Part shown: positions 23,058 to 32,007 of the stretch, piece by piece
How positions within the stretch are numbered: the stretch's first letter is position 1
How the letters are laid out: each line of letters opens with the position of its first letter
Origin: CAIKZJ01 sp041675325
GTDB lineage: Bacteria > Bacteroidota > Ignavibacteria > Tepidaquicellales > Tepidaquicellaceae
Direction: 5' to 3'
Length of the DNA: 32,459 nucleotides
Assembly (NCBI GenBank): GCA_041675325.1
Contig: JBAYUG010000036.1
Span: 1 to 32,459, forward strand
Position numbers and translations under genes: made by a program
Notes under the pieces: generated by a model
The model's database searches: none
What the model was told of the DNA's origin: nothing
The model's input: only the letters and a program-made list of their open reading frames with translations

Positions 23058-23798
23058 ATGAAAAAATTATTAATTCTACTGTTACTTTTATTTATTACAA
23101 CGAGCTTTGCTAAATCTCAATCGTTTACCTTTCATAGGTTTACACCTGCAATAGTTAACGGCGATACATCGTTTTTGGTCGCTACTAAAACGAAAGCAGT
23201 TTTCAAGAATACGGGCAGTATTAACCTTAATTTTACTTTTTTCAGAATCCTGAACGACCTACCTTCACCTGACTGGTCAACAAGCATGTGCCTGAGAGGA
23301 TTCTGTTATGCGCCTTTCCTGGATTCTGTGCCTCCAAGTGCAAATCCTTTGACGATACTACCCGGACAGCAAGATACTTTAGAAATCTATTTCAACGGTA
23401 TGACAGTCGGAATGGGTAAAGTTATAATCAAAGCATGGGTGAATAACAATCCCAATAATTATTTAACAGATACTTTCCAGGTGCATTTAGGTCCAGTTGG
23501 TATAAGACAGATTTCAAGCGTCGTAGATGGATACAAACTGGAACAGAATTATCCTAATCCATTCAATCCAGCGACAAAGATAAATTTTTCTTTAGGTAAG
23601 AGGGAAAATATTTCACTAAAAGTATATGATATTCTTGGTAATGAAGTTGCCAATCTTATAAACAATGAAACAGTATCAGCAGGAAAATATACTTACGATT
23701 TTAATTCGTCAAAATTTAATCTATCTTCGGGAGTTTATTATTATACTCTAAAATCTGTATCATTTACTTCTACGAAAAAAATGCTGCTGATAAAGTAA
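23058..23798 (+). CDS. Secreted protein with type IX secretion (T9SS) C-terminal sorting domain
   Basis: 246 aa. Signal peptide LLILLLLLFITTSFAKSQS, then an Ig-like beta domain (residues ~23-150) with KTKAVFKNTGSINLNFTF and a Cys pair in SMCLRGFCYAPF that could form a disulfide. The C-terminal ~80 residues are a type A sorting domain: YKLEQNYPNPFNPATKI, ISLKVYDILGNEVANLIN, LSSGVYYYTLKS, ending KKMLLIK. It should be exported by Sec and then T9SS across the outer membrane. No T9SS machinery genes are in the window. Function of the Ig-like part unknown. Confidence 0.9.
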   Translation: MKKLLILLLLLFITTSFAKSQSFTFHRFTPAIVNGDTSFLVATKTKAVFKNTGSINLNFTFFRILNDLPSPDWSTSMCLRGFCYAPFLDSVPPSANPLTILPGQQDTLEIYFNGMTVGMGKVIIKAWVNNNPNNYLTDTFQVHLGPVGIRQISSVVDGYKLEQNYPNPFNPATKINFSLGKRENISLKVYDILGNEVANLINNETVSAGKYTYDFNSSKFNLSSGVYYYTLKSVSFTSTKKMLLIK

Positions 23799-23861
23799 AT
23801 TTTGGAAAATTGTTACAACAAGTTGTCAAAACCAAACTATCAAGAAAATATGATATAATAT

Positions 23862-24353
23862 ATGGAATATATAAAGAATAAAGATTTAACATTATTGGAA
23901 AAAACTTATTTGCCACAGATAGCGAAAGGCATGGTTTTGACATTTAAACAGATGTTCAAACCGAAATTCACAAGACAATATCCAGAAGAGAAATGGAAAA
24001 CGCCTTCGAGTTTTAGGGGAAGACCGGTTTTAGTTCTTGAAAACAACGGAGTCGAAAGATGTGTTGCATGCGGATTATGTTCAAGAGTTTGCCCGGCTCT
24101 AGCAATTGAGGTACAGGCTAATGAGACTGACCTTGAAAAAGAAAGGTATCCAGAGAAATTCGAAATAAATATGGTGCGTTGTATATTCTGCGGATTCTGT
24201 GAAGAGGTTTGTCCTGAAGAGGCAATAATAATGAGTGATGATTATGAACTAGTTTTCAATTCACAGGAAGAAGCAATTTTCGGTAAGGATAAACTATTAA
24301 TTCCGAGAGAAAAACTTGAAAAACGCCTGCAGTTCCTGAAAGAAAACAGATAG
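23862..24353 (+). CDS. nuoI: NADH-quinone oxidoreductase subunit I (NuoI), solitary
   Basis: Iron-sulfur subunit of respiratory complex I that carries clusters N6a and N6b. 163 aa: LTFKQMFKPKFTRQYPEE and FRGRPVLVLENNGVERC are NuoI signatures, and two 4Fe-4S motifs follow, CVACGLCSRVCP and CIFCGFCEEVCP, with INMVRC between. Intact. Unusually, no other nuo gene flanks it, although nuoI normally lies between nuoH and nuoJ. It precedes a CNNM/CorC-type gene by 13 bp. It may be a relocated complex I subunit or an extra copy serving another ferredoxin-type complex. Confidence 0.9.
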   Translation: MEYIKNKDLTLLEKTYLPQIAKGMVLTFKQMFKPKFTRQYPEEKWKTPSSFRGRPVLVLENNGVERCVACGLCSRVCPALAIEVQANETDLEKERYPEKFEINMVRCIFCGFCEEVCPEEAIIMSDDYELVFNSQEEAIFGKDKLLIPREKLEKRLQFLKENR

Positions 24354-24366
24354 GAAACTTATAAGT

Positions 24367-25674
24367 TTGAAATCTATATTGTTCGACATATTTCTGGTAG
24401 CTGTACTTGTGATGATAAATGGGCTTTTCGTTGCTCTAGAATATGCGATTATAAAATTAAGAAAATCAGAGATTGAAACAGATTCCAATGAAAAGGATTC
24501 AATTCGAAAAAGATATCTAAGAAATGTAAAAGATAATATTGATAAATACATTTCGGCAGCACAGGTCGGAATAACTCTTGTAAATGTTTTACTTGGATGG
24601 ATTGGAGAGGATTCTTTTGGAAGAATCTTTGGCAGTTTTTTCAATCTAATTGGCCTTGGCAGTGTTATACCAGGTTCTATTTCTTCGGTTTTAGGAATTT
24701 TGCTTATTACTTTTGTTACCGTAGCTTTTGGAGAACTTGCACCCAAAATGATTGCTATTCAGTATCCGCTGCAAATTTCTATGTGGCTATCATTCCCGCT
24801 TAAAATAATCTATACTATCTTTAAACCGATGATAATTGTTCTTAATTATTCTGCTAACGGATTTATTAAGTTAATCGGTCTAAAACCGATGACAAAGGAG
24901 GATATTCATCACTCCGAAAGAGAAATAAGATATCTTATTTCCGAGGGCAGAAAAACAGGCGTTATAGATTCGACCGAGCACCAGCTGATTGAAAAGATAT
25001 TTGATTTTAATGACAAGTTAGCTCGTGATATAATGGTTTCCAGAAATAACATCGTTGCTATAAATATTGATGATAACCGTGACGTTATCATACAAAGGGT
25101 TATCGACGAAGGATATTCCAGAGTACCAGTTTTTAAGGATTCAATCGATAATATCATCGGAATAATATACTCTAAAGATCTCATCAGTGCGGCGGAATTC
25201 CGAGAACTGATCGTACTGACTGATATTTTGCGGCCAGTATATTTTGTACCTGAAACAAAGCAGATAGGGGAGATTCTGAAAGATTTTCAGAAGAAAAGAA
25301 TTCATCAAGGAATTGTTGTTAATGAACACGGAAATGTGGAAGGATTAATTACACTTGAGGATATCATCGAGGAGATTGTCGGAGAGATTGAGGACGAATA
25401 TGATATTGATACCCGTAATGTACAAAAAGACAAACTTGGAATATTTCTTGTCAATCCAATCATTAGTATTGAGGAATTTAATCAGAAGTTCAAGTCTGAT
25501 ATTCCGATTGACAACGATGATTATCATACTCTCAGCGGATTTCTACAGAAGGTAACAGGTCATGTTCCTGAAATATATGAAAGAGTAGATTACAAAGAGT
25601 TTGTTTTTACAATTATGAAGAAATCAGGGAATAGACTGCTGCAGGTTAAAGTACAGAGAATGATAAACAAATAA
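24367..25674 (+). CDS. CNNM/CorC-type (hemolysin-family) membrane protein with CBS domains
   Basis: 435 aa: the CNNM transmembrane domain (DUF21; helices within residues 1-190, opening LVMINGLFVALEYAI with GEDSFGRIFGS in a loop), two CBS domains (about 205-325; ARDIMVSRNNIVAI, RVPVFKDSIDNIIGIIYSKDL, GLITLEDIIEEIVGEI) and a CorC_HlyC C-terminal domain. Family members are linked to Mg/Co export; the hemolysin label is historical. Starts at TTG 24367, since the next Met (16) would cut into the first helix; AGGAAA lies upstream. Followed by mlaE after 10 bp. Confidence 0.9.
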   Translation: MKSILFDIFLVAVLVMINGLFVALEYAIIKLRKSEIETDSNEKDSIRKRYLRNVKDNIDKYISAAQVGITLVNVLLGWIGEDSFGRIFGSFFNLIGLGSVIPGSISSVLGILLITFVTVAFGELAPKMIAIQYPLQISMWLSFPLKIIYTIFKPMIIVLNYSANGFIKLIGLKPMTKEDIHHSEREIRYLISEGRKTGVIDSTEHQLIEKIFDFNDKLARDIMVSRNNIVAINIDDNRDVIIQRVIDEGYSRVPVFKDSIDNIIGIIYSKDLISAAEFRELIVLTDILRPVYFVPETKQIGEILKDFQKKRIHQGIVVNEHGNVEGLITLEDIIEEIVGEIEDEYDIDTRNVQKDKLGIFLVNPIISIEEFNQKFKSDIPIDNDDYHTLSGFLQKVTGHVPEIYERVDYKEFVFTIMKKSGNRLLQVKVQRMINK

Positions 25675-25684
25675 TTTAAATAAA

Positions 25685-26449
25685 TTGATTGATTTAATTT
25701 TTAAAAAAGTCTTTACTTTCTTCAAGGATATTGAAGGTTATTTTACATTGCAGTATCAGGTTATAAAGTATCTGCCAAGAGTCTTTATTGACAGAAAATT
25801 AATACTTGATCAAATGGTCCATATTGGAGTTAATTCTCTTGTTCTTGTATCAATAATCGGATTGTTTACAGGAGCAGTTTCTGCTTGGCAAGCGGCTTAT
25901 CAGATGAGGGGGATGGTTCCATTGAGCATACTTGGGTCGGCTACACCAAAAGCAATTATCATTGAACTTGGACCGGTTTTGTCTGCACTTGTTCTCGCGG
26001 GAAGAGTTGGTGCATCTATAAGTGCAGAGATTGGAACAATGAAAGTGACAGAACAAATAGATGCGTTGGAAGCAATGGCAATAAATCCGATTCGGTATCT
26101 TGCAACACCAAGAATAGTTGCAACAACTATTATGCTGCCAGTTCTTATTATTTACTCGAGTGCGATTGCGATATTCGGTGCTTATTTAGTTTCAACAACG
26201 TTTCTTGATGTATCGGGTGGGGTATTTATTTCTGGATTCAGAAAATCATTTGAAATAGCCGATGTGAATGCTGCATTTGTCAAAGGTACGGTTTTCGGAC
26301 TTGCGATATCTTCAATTGGATGTTACGTTGGATTTCAAACATCGGGTGGTGCTGAAGGTGTTGGACTATCTACAATTAAATCATTTGTAATTTGTGCCGC
26401 AATGATACTTATACTTGATGCGGTTTTATGGAATTTTCTTATTGGCTAA
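25685..26449 (+). CDS. mlaE: MlaE-type ABC transporter permease
   Basis: Inner-membrane permease of lipid-transport (Mla/Mce) ABC systems. 254 aa: TGAVSAWQAAYQMR, then SILGSATPKAIIIELGPVLSALVLAGRVGASISAEIGTMKVTEQIDALEAMAINPIRYLATPR, the hallmark of the family, and a C-terminal GVGLSTIKSFVICAAMILILDAV. TTG start at 25685; no ATG is available before Met44. The usual partners mlaF (ATPase) and mlaD (MCE protein) do not follow; a tRNA gene does. Confidence 0.92.
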   Translation: MIDLIFKKVFTFFKDIEGYFTLQYQVIKYLPRVFIDRKLILDQMVHIGVNSLVLVSIIGLFTGAVSAWQAAYQMRGMVPLSILGSATPKAIIIELGPVLSALVLAGRVGASISAEIGTMKVTEQIDALEAMAINPIRYLATPRIVATTIMLPVLIIYSSAIAIFGAYLVSTTFLDVSGGVFISGFRKSFEIADVNAAFVKGTVFGLAISSIGCYVGFQTSGGAEGVGLSTIKSFVICAAMILILDAVLWNFLIG

Positions 26450-26473
26450 TAGTTTTTAAATTCACATTATTTT

Positions 26474-26547
26474 GGGCAATTGGCACAGTTGGTTAGCGCG
26501 CTTCCTTCACACGGAAGAGGTCACTGGTTCGAATCCAGTATTGCCCA
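26474..26547 (+). tRNA. tRNA-Val (anticodon CAC)
   Basis: 74 nt. Acceptor GGGCAAT / ATTGCCC with discriminator A; anticodon arm CTTCC-TTCACAC-GGAAG gives CAC, reading GUG; T arm ACTGG-TTCGAAT-CCAGT. CCA is not encoded. The D stem GCAC/GCGC has an A-C mismatch at its third pair, and positions 8-9 read TG instead of the usual TA. The next gene starts 20 bp after the tRNA end. Confidence 0.95.
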
Positions 26548-26567
26548 CATTAAAATTAAAAGATTTA

Positions 26568-27854
26568 TTGAACATTTTATTCAAAAATATTAGGATAGTT
26601 TCTCCTGCAGATAATCTCAAAGGCAAATTTGACCTCTCTATCAGAAATGGTTTTATTGAATACATTGAGATTCCGGGTAATAATTCTGCTAAGGATTATG
26701 ATGAGATAATTAACGGAGAATATTTAACTGCTGTTCCGGGGTTTTATGATATGCATGTTCATTTTCGAGATCCGGGTCAGACTGAGAAGGAAGATATTGA
26801 ATCAGGTGTCCTTTCAGCTGCTAATGGTGGATTTACGGGTGTCCTTTGCATGCCTAATACAAAACCACCTATAGACAACAAGAAAATTATAACTTATATA
26901 CTAAAAAAAGCGGAAGACATGATTGTTGATGTACATGTTTCTGCTTGTGCTTCTAAGAATAGAGAAGGAAATGAAATAGCAAATTTAAAGGAATTACACA
27001 ATGCAGGTGCTTTAGCTTTTACGGATGATGGAAGTCCTTTGCTGAATACAAGCGTTTTAAGTGATACTTTAAAATATTCTGCTGAACATGCAATTCCTTT
27101 TTTACAGCATGCTGAGAATTATAAACTTAGCGGCAAAGGTGTAGTACATAAGGGTAAAGTATCAAAGGAATTACAAATCGAAGGTATACCATATGAAAGT
27201 GAAACGCTGACTGTAAAGAATGATATAGAACTTGCGAACAAAATTGACGGTTCAAAATACCATGTTCAGCATATTTCCTGCGGTGACACTGTTGATCTTA
27301 TAAGAACTGCAAGAATTAATAATAAAAATATTTCTTGTGAAGCATGTCCGCATCACTTCATACTTACGGATGAGATTGTGAAGCAAGAAGGAAGTAATGC
27401 TAAAATGAATCCTCCTCTAAGAGAAAAAACAGACATTGATAAAATATTAGCAGGGATAAAAGATGATACTATTCAGGTTATTTGTACAGATCATGCTCCT
27501 CATACTTCAGCAGAAAAAGCAAAGGGAATCTCCAATGCTCCTTTCGGTATTGTTGGACTTGAAAGCTGTATAGGCTTAAGTTATACCTATCTTGTAGAAA
27601 AAGATATTATCTCTTTTGAAAGTCTGATTAAGAAAATGTCAGATAATCCAAGGCGAATTCTTAATTTACCGAGGATTTCTGTGGGAATAGGCGAAAAAGC
27701 TAATCTGACAATTCTCGAAACCAATCTGGATTGGGTAATAAATACGAATAAGTTCAAATCAAAAAGTAAAAATTCACCTTTTAATGGTTTTCAAGTAAAA
27801 TGCAAACCTTTTGGTATCTACAACAATAACAAATTTTTCAAATCTCAATTATAA
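26568..27854 (+). CDS. pyrC: Dihydroorotase
   Basis: Pyrimidine-biosynthesis amidohydrolase that cyclises N-carbamoyl-aspartate to dihydroorotate. The 428-aa protein is read from TTG 26568, giving MNILFKNIRIVSP at the N-terminus as in the family; the longer open frame runs into the tRNA and is not coding. Metal site motifs: HVHFRDPGQTEKEDI, the His in LQHAE and HVQHISCG, and CTDHAPHT near the end, with NPRRILNLPRISVGIG and SPFNGFQV closing the barrel. Class I type. Leads the operon pyrC-FAH-parA-valS. Confidence 0.94.
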   Translation: MNILFKNIRIVSPADNLKGKFDLSIRNGFIEYIEIPGNNSAKDYDEIINGEYLTAVPGFYDMHVHFRDPGQTEKEDIESGVLSAANGGFTGVLCMPNTKPPIDNKKIITYILKKAEDMIVDVHVSACASKNREGNEIANLKELHNAGALAFTDDGSPLLNTSVLSDTLKYSAEHAIPFLQHAENYKLSGKGVVHKGKVSKELQIEGIPYESETLTVKNDIELANKIDGSKYHVQHISCGDTVDLIRTARINNKNISCEACPHHFILTDEIVKQEGSNAKMNPPLREKTDIDKILAGIKDDTIQVICTDHAPHTSAEKAKGISNAPFGIVGLESCIGLSYTYLVEKDIISFESLIKKMSDNPRRILNLPRISVGIGEKANLTILETNLDWVINTNKFKSKSKNSPFNGFQVKCKPFGIYNNNKFFKSQL

Positions 27855-27856
27855 GG

Positions 27857-28537
27857 TTGAGCAGTTACTTAAACATATTAGGCAGCAATGACAAATTTAG
27901 AATAAATAATATATACTGTATAGGGAAAAACTATATGGAGCACATAAAGGAATTTGGGAATGATAAGGTTCCAGAATCTCCGGTAATATTTTTTAAACCA
28001 AATACCGCAATACTTCAAAATAACAGTATTATTAATATTCCTGAAATTAATAGAAAGAAAATTTCTGAAGATGTACATTACGAGATGGAAATGGTTGTTG
28101 CTATAGGCAAAGACTGCAAAAACGTGAATGAATCAGAAGCAATAAAGTACATTTTCGGATATGGAATAGGTATTGATTTGACTCTGCGTGATATACAATC
28201 TGATGCAAAAAAATCGGGCTTACCGTGGGGGACTGCTAAAGGTTTTCTGAATTCTGCTCCGGTAAGCGATATAGTACAAAAGTCATATGTTAGTAATCCC
28301 TTAAACTTAGACATTAATTTAAAAATTAATAATACTATAAAACAGTTTAGCAATACAAGTTTAATGATAATAAATATATATAAGTTAATATCATATATAT
28401 CAACAATATTCGGGTTGACAAAAGGTGATTTAATATTTACTGGTACACCCGAGGGAGTCGGTAGGTTAAAACGAGGTGATGAACTTCTTGCAAGTTTAAG
28501 TAATTTGATTGATCTGAAAGTGAGATTCAATGGCTAA
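27857..28537 (+). CDS. Fumarylacetoacetate hydrolase (FAH) family protein
   Basis: 226 aa of FAHD1-like type, a family with acylpyruvase and oxaloacetate decarboxylase members. Motifs: CIGKNYMEHIKEFG, PVIFFKPNTAI, VHYEMEMVVAIGKDC supplying metal-binding Glu residues, GYGIGIDLTLRDIQSDAKKSGLPW, KGFLNSAPV and IFTGTPEGVGRLKRGD. TTG start at 27857, 2 bp after the pyrC stop; it overlaps parA by 8 bp. Substrate cannot be named from sequence. Confidence 0.9.
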   Translation: MSSYLNILGSNDKFRINNIYCIGKNYMEHIKEFGNDKVPESPVIFFKPNTAILQNNSIINIPEINRKKISEDVHYEMEMVVAIGKDCKNVNESEAIKYIFGYGIGIDLTLRDIQSDAKKSGLPWGTAKGFLNSAPVSDIVQKSYVSNPLNLDINLKINNTIKQFSNTSLMIINIYKLISYISTIFGLTKGDLIFTGTPEGVGRLKRGDELLASLSNLIDLKVRFNG

Positions 28538-29315
28538 AATTATAAGTGTATGTATTGCAAAGGGAGGAGTAGGAAAAACTACTACTTCTGTCAATTTAGC
28601 AGCTTCCTTAGCCCTTGCTGAAAAATCCACCTTACTTATAGATATTGACCCTTACGGTTCTTCAGCTGTTGCGATGGGATTTACACCTGACCGTATAAAA
28701 GCAGGGATATCTGAAATATTTAATTTTGCAAAAGCTATCGACTATACTATTCACAAAACAGATCTGCCTTATTTAGATTTTGTTCCGGCGAATATTAACT
28801 CAATTCAAAATGACGAAAGATTTGCAAAAATGACCGAGAATAGAGTTATTCTAAAGAATGCACTTAAGGAAGTTAAAAACAGATATGATTTTATAATAAT
28901 AGACTGTCCTCCCACCTTACGAGGAATTACTCTGAATGCTCTTACAGCTTCTGACTCTGTATTAATTCCAGTTAAATGCGGACACTTTTCACTCGATGCT
29001 GTCGATAAGCTTTTTGATTACATAAGCTGGGTCAGGGAGGTTTCGAATCCGTATTTAGATATAGAAGGTATATTACTGACGATGTATGAAAAAAACTCAA
29101 AGGTAACAGAAATTTCAGAACGTGAACTTCGATTAAAATATTCAGGATACATGCTCGATACTACTATTCCTGTAACGAATCTGCTTAATGAAGCAACGTT
29201 TTATGGCAAACCTTTATGCTTGTATAAAATAAATTCAGATGGTTCATTAGCATACATAAATTTATCATATGAATTAATTACAAAAAATCAGGAATCAATA
29301 AACAAAAATCAATAA
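28530..29315 (+). CDS. ParA/Soj-family ATPase
   Basis: 261-aa cytoplasmic P-loop ATPase of the ParA/MinD group. Deviant Walker A is AKGGVGKTT with the signature Lys11 and Lys16; switch I/II region has DIDPYGSSAVAMG and IIIDCPPT; the C-terminus ends at ELITKNQE. It may sort chromosome, plasmid or envelope cargo. No parB gene or parS-like palindrome is seen next to it, and it lies between metabolic genes and valS (overlaps of 8 bp and 1 bp), so the bona fide chromosomal role is not shown. Confidence 0.88.
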   Translation: MAKIISVCIAKGGVGKTTTSVNLAASLALAEKSTLLIDIDPYGSSAVAMGFTPDRIKAGISEIFNFAKAIDYTIHKTDLPYLDFVPANINSIQNDERFAKMTENRVILKNALKEVKNRYDFIIIDCPPTLRGITLNALTASDSVLIPVKCGHFSLDAVDKLFDYISWVREVSNPYLDIEGILLTMYEKNSKVTEISERELRLKYSGYMLDTTIPVTNLLNEATFYGKPLCLYKINSDGSLAYINLSYELITKNQESINKNQ

Positions 29316-31948
29316 TGAAGGAAATACCCGCAAAATACGATCCCCGAAAAGTTGAAGTAAAATGGCGAGAATACTGGGAAGAGAATGAAATATACAAATC
29401 AGAAGTCTCTGATAAACCAAAGTTTTCCGTTGTAATTCCGCCGCCTAATGTAACCGGAATGCTGCATATAGGTCATGTTTTAAATCTTACAATACAGGAT
29501 ATTTATTGCCGTTGGAAAAGAATGTCAGGTTTTGAAGTTTGCTGGGTGCCGGGAATGGATCACGCAGGTATAGCTACACAGATAAAAGTAGAAGAACAGT
29601 TAAGAAAAGCAAATATCAACAAGAATGATTTGGGAAGAGATGAATTTATTAAAAAAGTGTGGGAATGGAAGGAAAAATATGGTGGTATTATTCTTCATCA
29701 GGTACGGAAATTAGGTTTTTCAGTTGACTGGTCAAAAGAAAGGTTTACACTCGATGAAGGACTTTCCAAAGCTGTAAAAGAAGTTTTTGTAGACTTGTAT
29801 AAGAAGGGATATATTTATAAAGGAAAAAGAATTATTAACTGGGATTGTATTACACAAACAGCTTTAAGTGATGATGAAATTAGCTATAAAGAAAGTAGCG
29901 ATAAGCTTTATTACATAAAGTATTTTGTAGAGAACTCCAATGATTTCTTAGTTATTGCGACAACTAGACCAGAGACTATGCTTGGAGATACTGCGGTCGC
30001 GGTAAATCCGAAAGATAAACGTTATTCAAAATTCAAAGAACAGAATGTAATCTTACCTATTTTAAACAAACCCATTCCAATAATCTTCGATGAATATGTT
30101 GATATATCCTTCGGAACCGGTGCTTTGAAAGTCACCCCTGCACATGATATGAATGATTTTGAACTGGGTAGAAAACACAACCTTGAAACTATAAATATAC
30201 TTACAAAAGATGGTAAACTAAACGAAAATGGTCATGATTTTGAAGGACAATCAGTTAATGAAGCACGTAAAAGCGTACTGAATAAGCTGAAAGCTGAAGG
30301 TTATTTAGTTAAAGAAGAAGATTACATTCATAATGTATCAATTTCAGAACGATCTGGTGCAGTTATTGAACCATTCTTATCGGATCAATGGTTTGTATCA
30401 ATGCAAAAGCTTTCTGAACCAGCTATTCAGGTCGTTAAAGAAGGAAAAATTAAGTTCCATCCTGATAAATGGACAAAGACTTATTTTCATTGGCTCGATA
30501 ACGTTAGAGACTGGTGCATATCGCGCCAGCTATGGTGGGGACATCAAATTCCTATCTGGTATAATAAACGAACCGGAGAAATATACTGCGAGACTTCGCC
30601 TCCTTCTGATATTGAAAACTGGGAGCAGGATAAAGATGTACTGGATACCTGGTTCTCTTCATGGTTATGGCCATTCAGTGTCTTTAACTGGAAGAATAAC
30701 TCGGAAGACAAGCAGAATAAGGAGTTAAATTACTATTATCCTACGGATTTCCTTTCAACAGCCCCTGAGATTATTTTCTTATGGGTTGCAAGAATGATTA
30801 TTTCCGGACTTGAATACATGAAGGATATTCCTTTTAAGGATGTGTATTTCCATTCTACTGTCAGAGATGGTAAAGGACGAAAAATGTCAAAATCACTCGG
30901 TAACTCACCCGATCCTCTTGTTTTAATTGACAATTATGGTGCAGATGCGTTAAGGTTTACGATTGTATATCTTGCACCTCTTGGTAGTGATGTATTGTTT
31001 GATGAGAAGAACATTGAAATCGGCAGAAACTTCATTACCAAACTGTGGAATGCCGGTCGTTTTCTTATGATGATGCGCGAAAAAGTTTACGGTTCGATCG
31101 ATTTCGGAAATAAATCTATCGAGAATGACCTTGCAGAAAAATGGATTGAAAGCAGATTTAATACTACTATCAAAGAAATTAATTATTTCCTTGATTCATA
31201 CAGGCTTAATGACTATACAAAATCACTGTATGGATTTATTTGGAATGACTTTTGTGATTGGTATATAGAACTTATTAAGAACAAGATCAATACTAATCCA
31301 GAATCAGGAAGATTACTAATTGATGAAGCTCTTGCTATGTATGAAAAAGTTCTGGTTCTTCTTCATCCTGTTATCCCTTATGTTACGGAAGAAATATGGC
31401 ATATACTTGACGATGACAGAAACGGGAAAACTATTTCATTTGAAAATTTTCCTCAACTTAATATAGAAAAGATTAACGAAGATATTGAAGTTTCATTCGA
31501 GCATTTGAAAGATTTAGTTACAACGACACGAAATAAAAGATCTTTTTATTTGGGAATAAATAAATATCCGTTTGATATACATATCAAACCTTTGAACTCA
31601 ACTTCAGAAAGTATATTACCTACTATTACTGAGTTATTACAACTTCTGGTTTATCATAAAAATAAAGTTATAGATGCGAAAGATATTAAAGAGTTTAAAG
31701 GAACTTCCGGGAATCATTTTGCAGTTAGATTTGAATTCTTAGATGAAATACCGCAATTAAAGGATGCAGGAAAATATAAAAATAATAGTAAGGAACTTGA
31801 ATCGCTGATAGCATACATAAACAGTCTGAAGAAGAAGCTTGAGAACAGGAATTTTCTTGAGAAAGCAGGATCGGATATTATTGAAAAAGAGATAACTAAA
31901 CTCAGAGAATCAGAAGAAAAACTCGAGAAACTGCAAAATATGTCGTGA
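29315..31948 (+). CDS. valS: Valyl-tRNA synthetase
   Basis: Class I aminoacyl-tRNA synthetase, 877 aa. HIGH is in PPPNVTGMLHIGHVLN (51-54), the editing (CP1) domain has TTRPETMLGDTAVAVNP and GTGALKVTPAHDMNDFE, KMSKS is in GRKMSKSLGNSPDPL, and the anticodon-binding domain has NDFCDWYIELIK. The C-terminal coiled-coil tRNA arm (KLRESEEKLEKLQN) is present. The start codon overlaps the parA stop by one base. A tRNA-Val gene lies 2.8 kb upstream on the same strand. Ends in a terminator. Confidence 0.97.
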   Translation: MKEIPAKYDPRKVEVKWREYWEENEIYKSEVSDKPKFSVVIPPPNVTGMLHIGHVLNLTIQDIYCRWKRMSGFEVCWVPGMDHAGIATQIKVEEQLRKANINKNDLGRDEFIKKVWEWKEKYGGIILHQVRKLGFSVDWSKERFTLDEGLSKAVKEVFVDLYKKGYIYKGKRIINWDCITQTALSDDEISYKESSDKLYYIKYFVENSNDFLVIATTRPETMLGDTAVAVNPKDKRYSKFKEQNVILPILNKPIPIIFDEYVDISFGTGALKVTPAHDMNDFELGRKHNLETINILTKDGKLNENGHDFEGQSVNEARKSVLNKLKAEGYLVKEEDYIHNVSISERSGAVIEPFLSDQWFVSMQKLSEPAIQVVKEGKIKFHPDKWTKTYFHWLDNVRDWCISRQLWWGHQIPIWYNKRTGEIYCETSPPSDIENWEQDKDVLDTWFSSWLWPFSVFNWKNNSEDKQNKELNYYYPTDFLSTAPEIIFLWVARMIISGLEYMKDIPFKDVYFHSTVRDGKGRKMSKSLGNSPDPLVLIDNYGADALRFTIVYLAPLGSDVLFDEKNIEIGRNFITKLWNAGRFLMMMREKVYGSIDFGNKSIENDLAEKWIESRFNTTIKEINYFLDSYRLNDYTKSLYGFIWNDFCDWYIELIKNKINTNPESGRLLIDEALAMYEKVLVLLHPVIPYVTEEIWHILDDDRNGKTISFENFPQLNIEKINEDIEVSFEHLKDLVTTTRNKRSFYLGINKYPFDIHIKPLNSTSESILPTITELLQLLVYHKNKVIDAKDIKEFKGTSGNHFAVRFEFLDEIPQLKDAGKYKNNSKELESLIAYINSLKKKLENRNFLEKAGSDIIEKEITKLRESEEKLEKLQNMS

Positions 31949-31954
31949 TATACA

Positions 31955-31986
31955 AAAAGGCTGATAAATTGATATCAGCCTTTTTT
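31955..31986. terminator. Bidirectional terminator after valS
   Basis: AAAAGGCTGATA (31955-31966), loop AATTGA, TATCAGCCTTTT (31973-31984) and further Ts. It fits valS on the + strand and, read on the minus strand, the convergent GTPase-like gene. Confidence 0.9.
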
Positions 31987-32007
31987 GAAAAAATGTATTT
32001 GGATATC

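Noticed and set aside
26472..26567. Extended dihydroorotase start inside tRNA-Val
   Set aside because: The extension is the tRNA read as protein. TTG 26568 gives the family-typical N-terminus.
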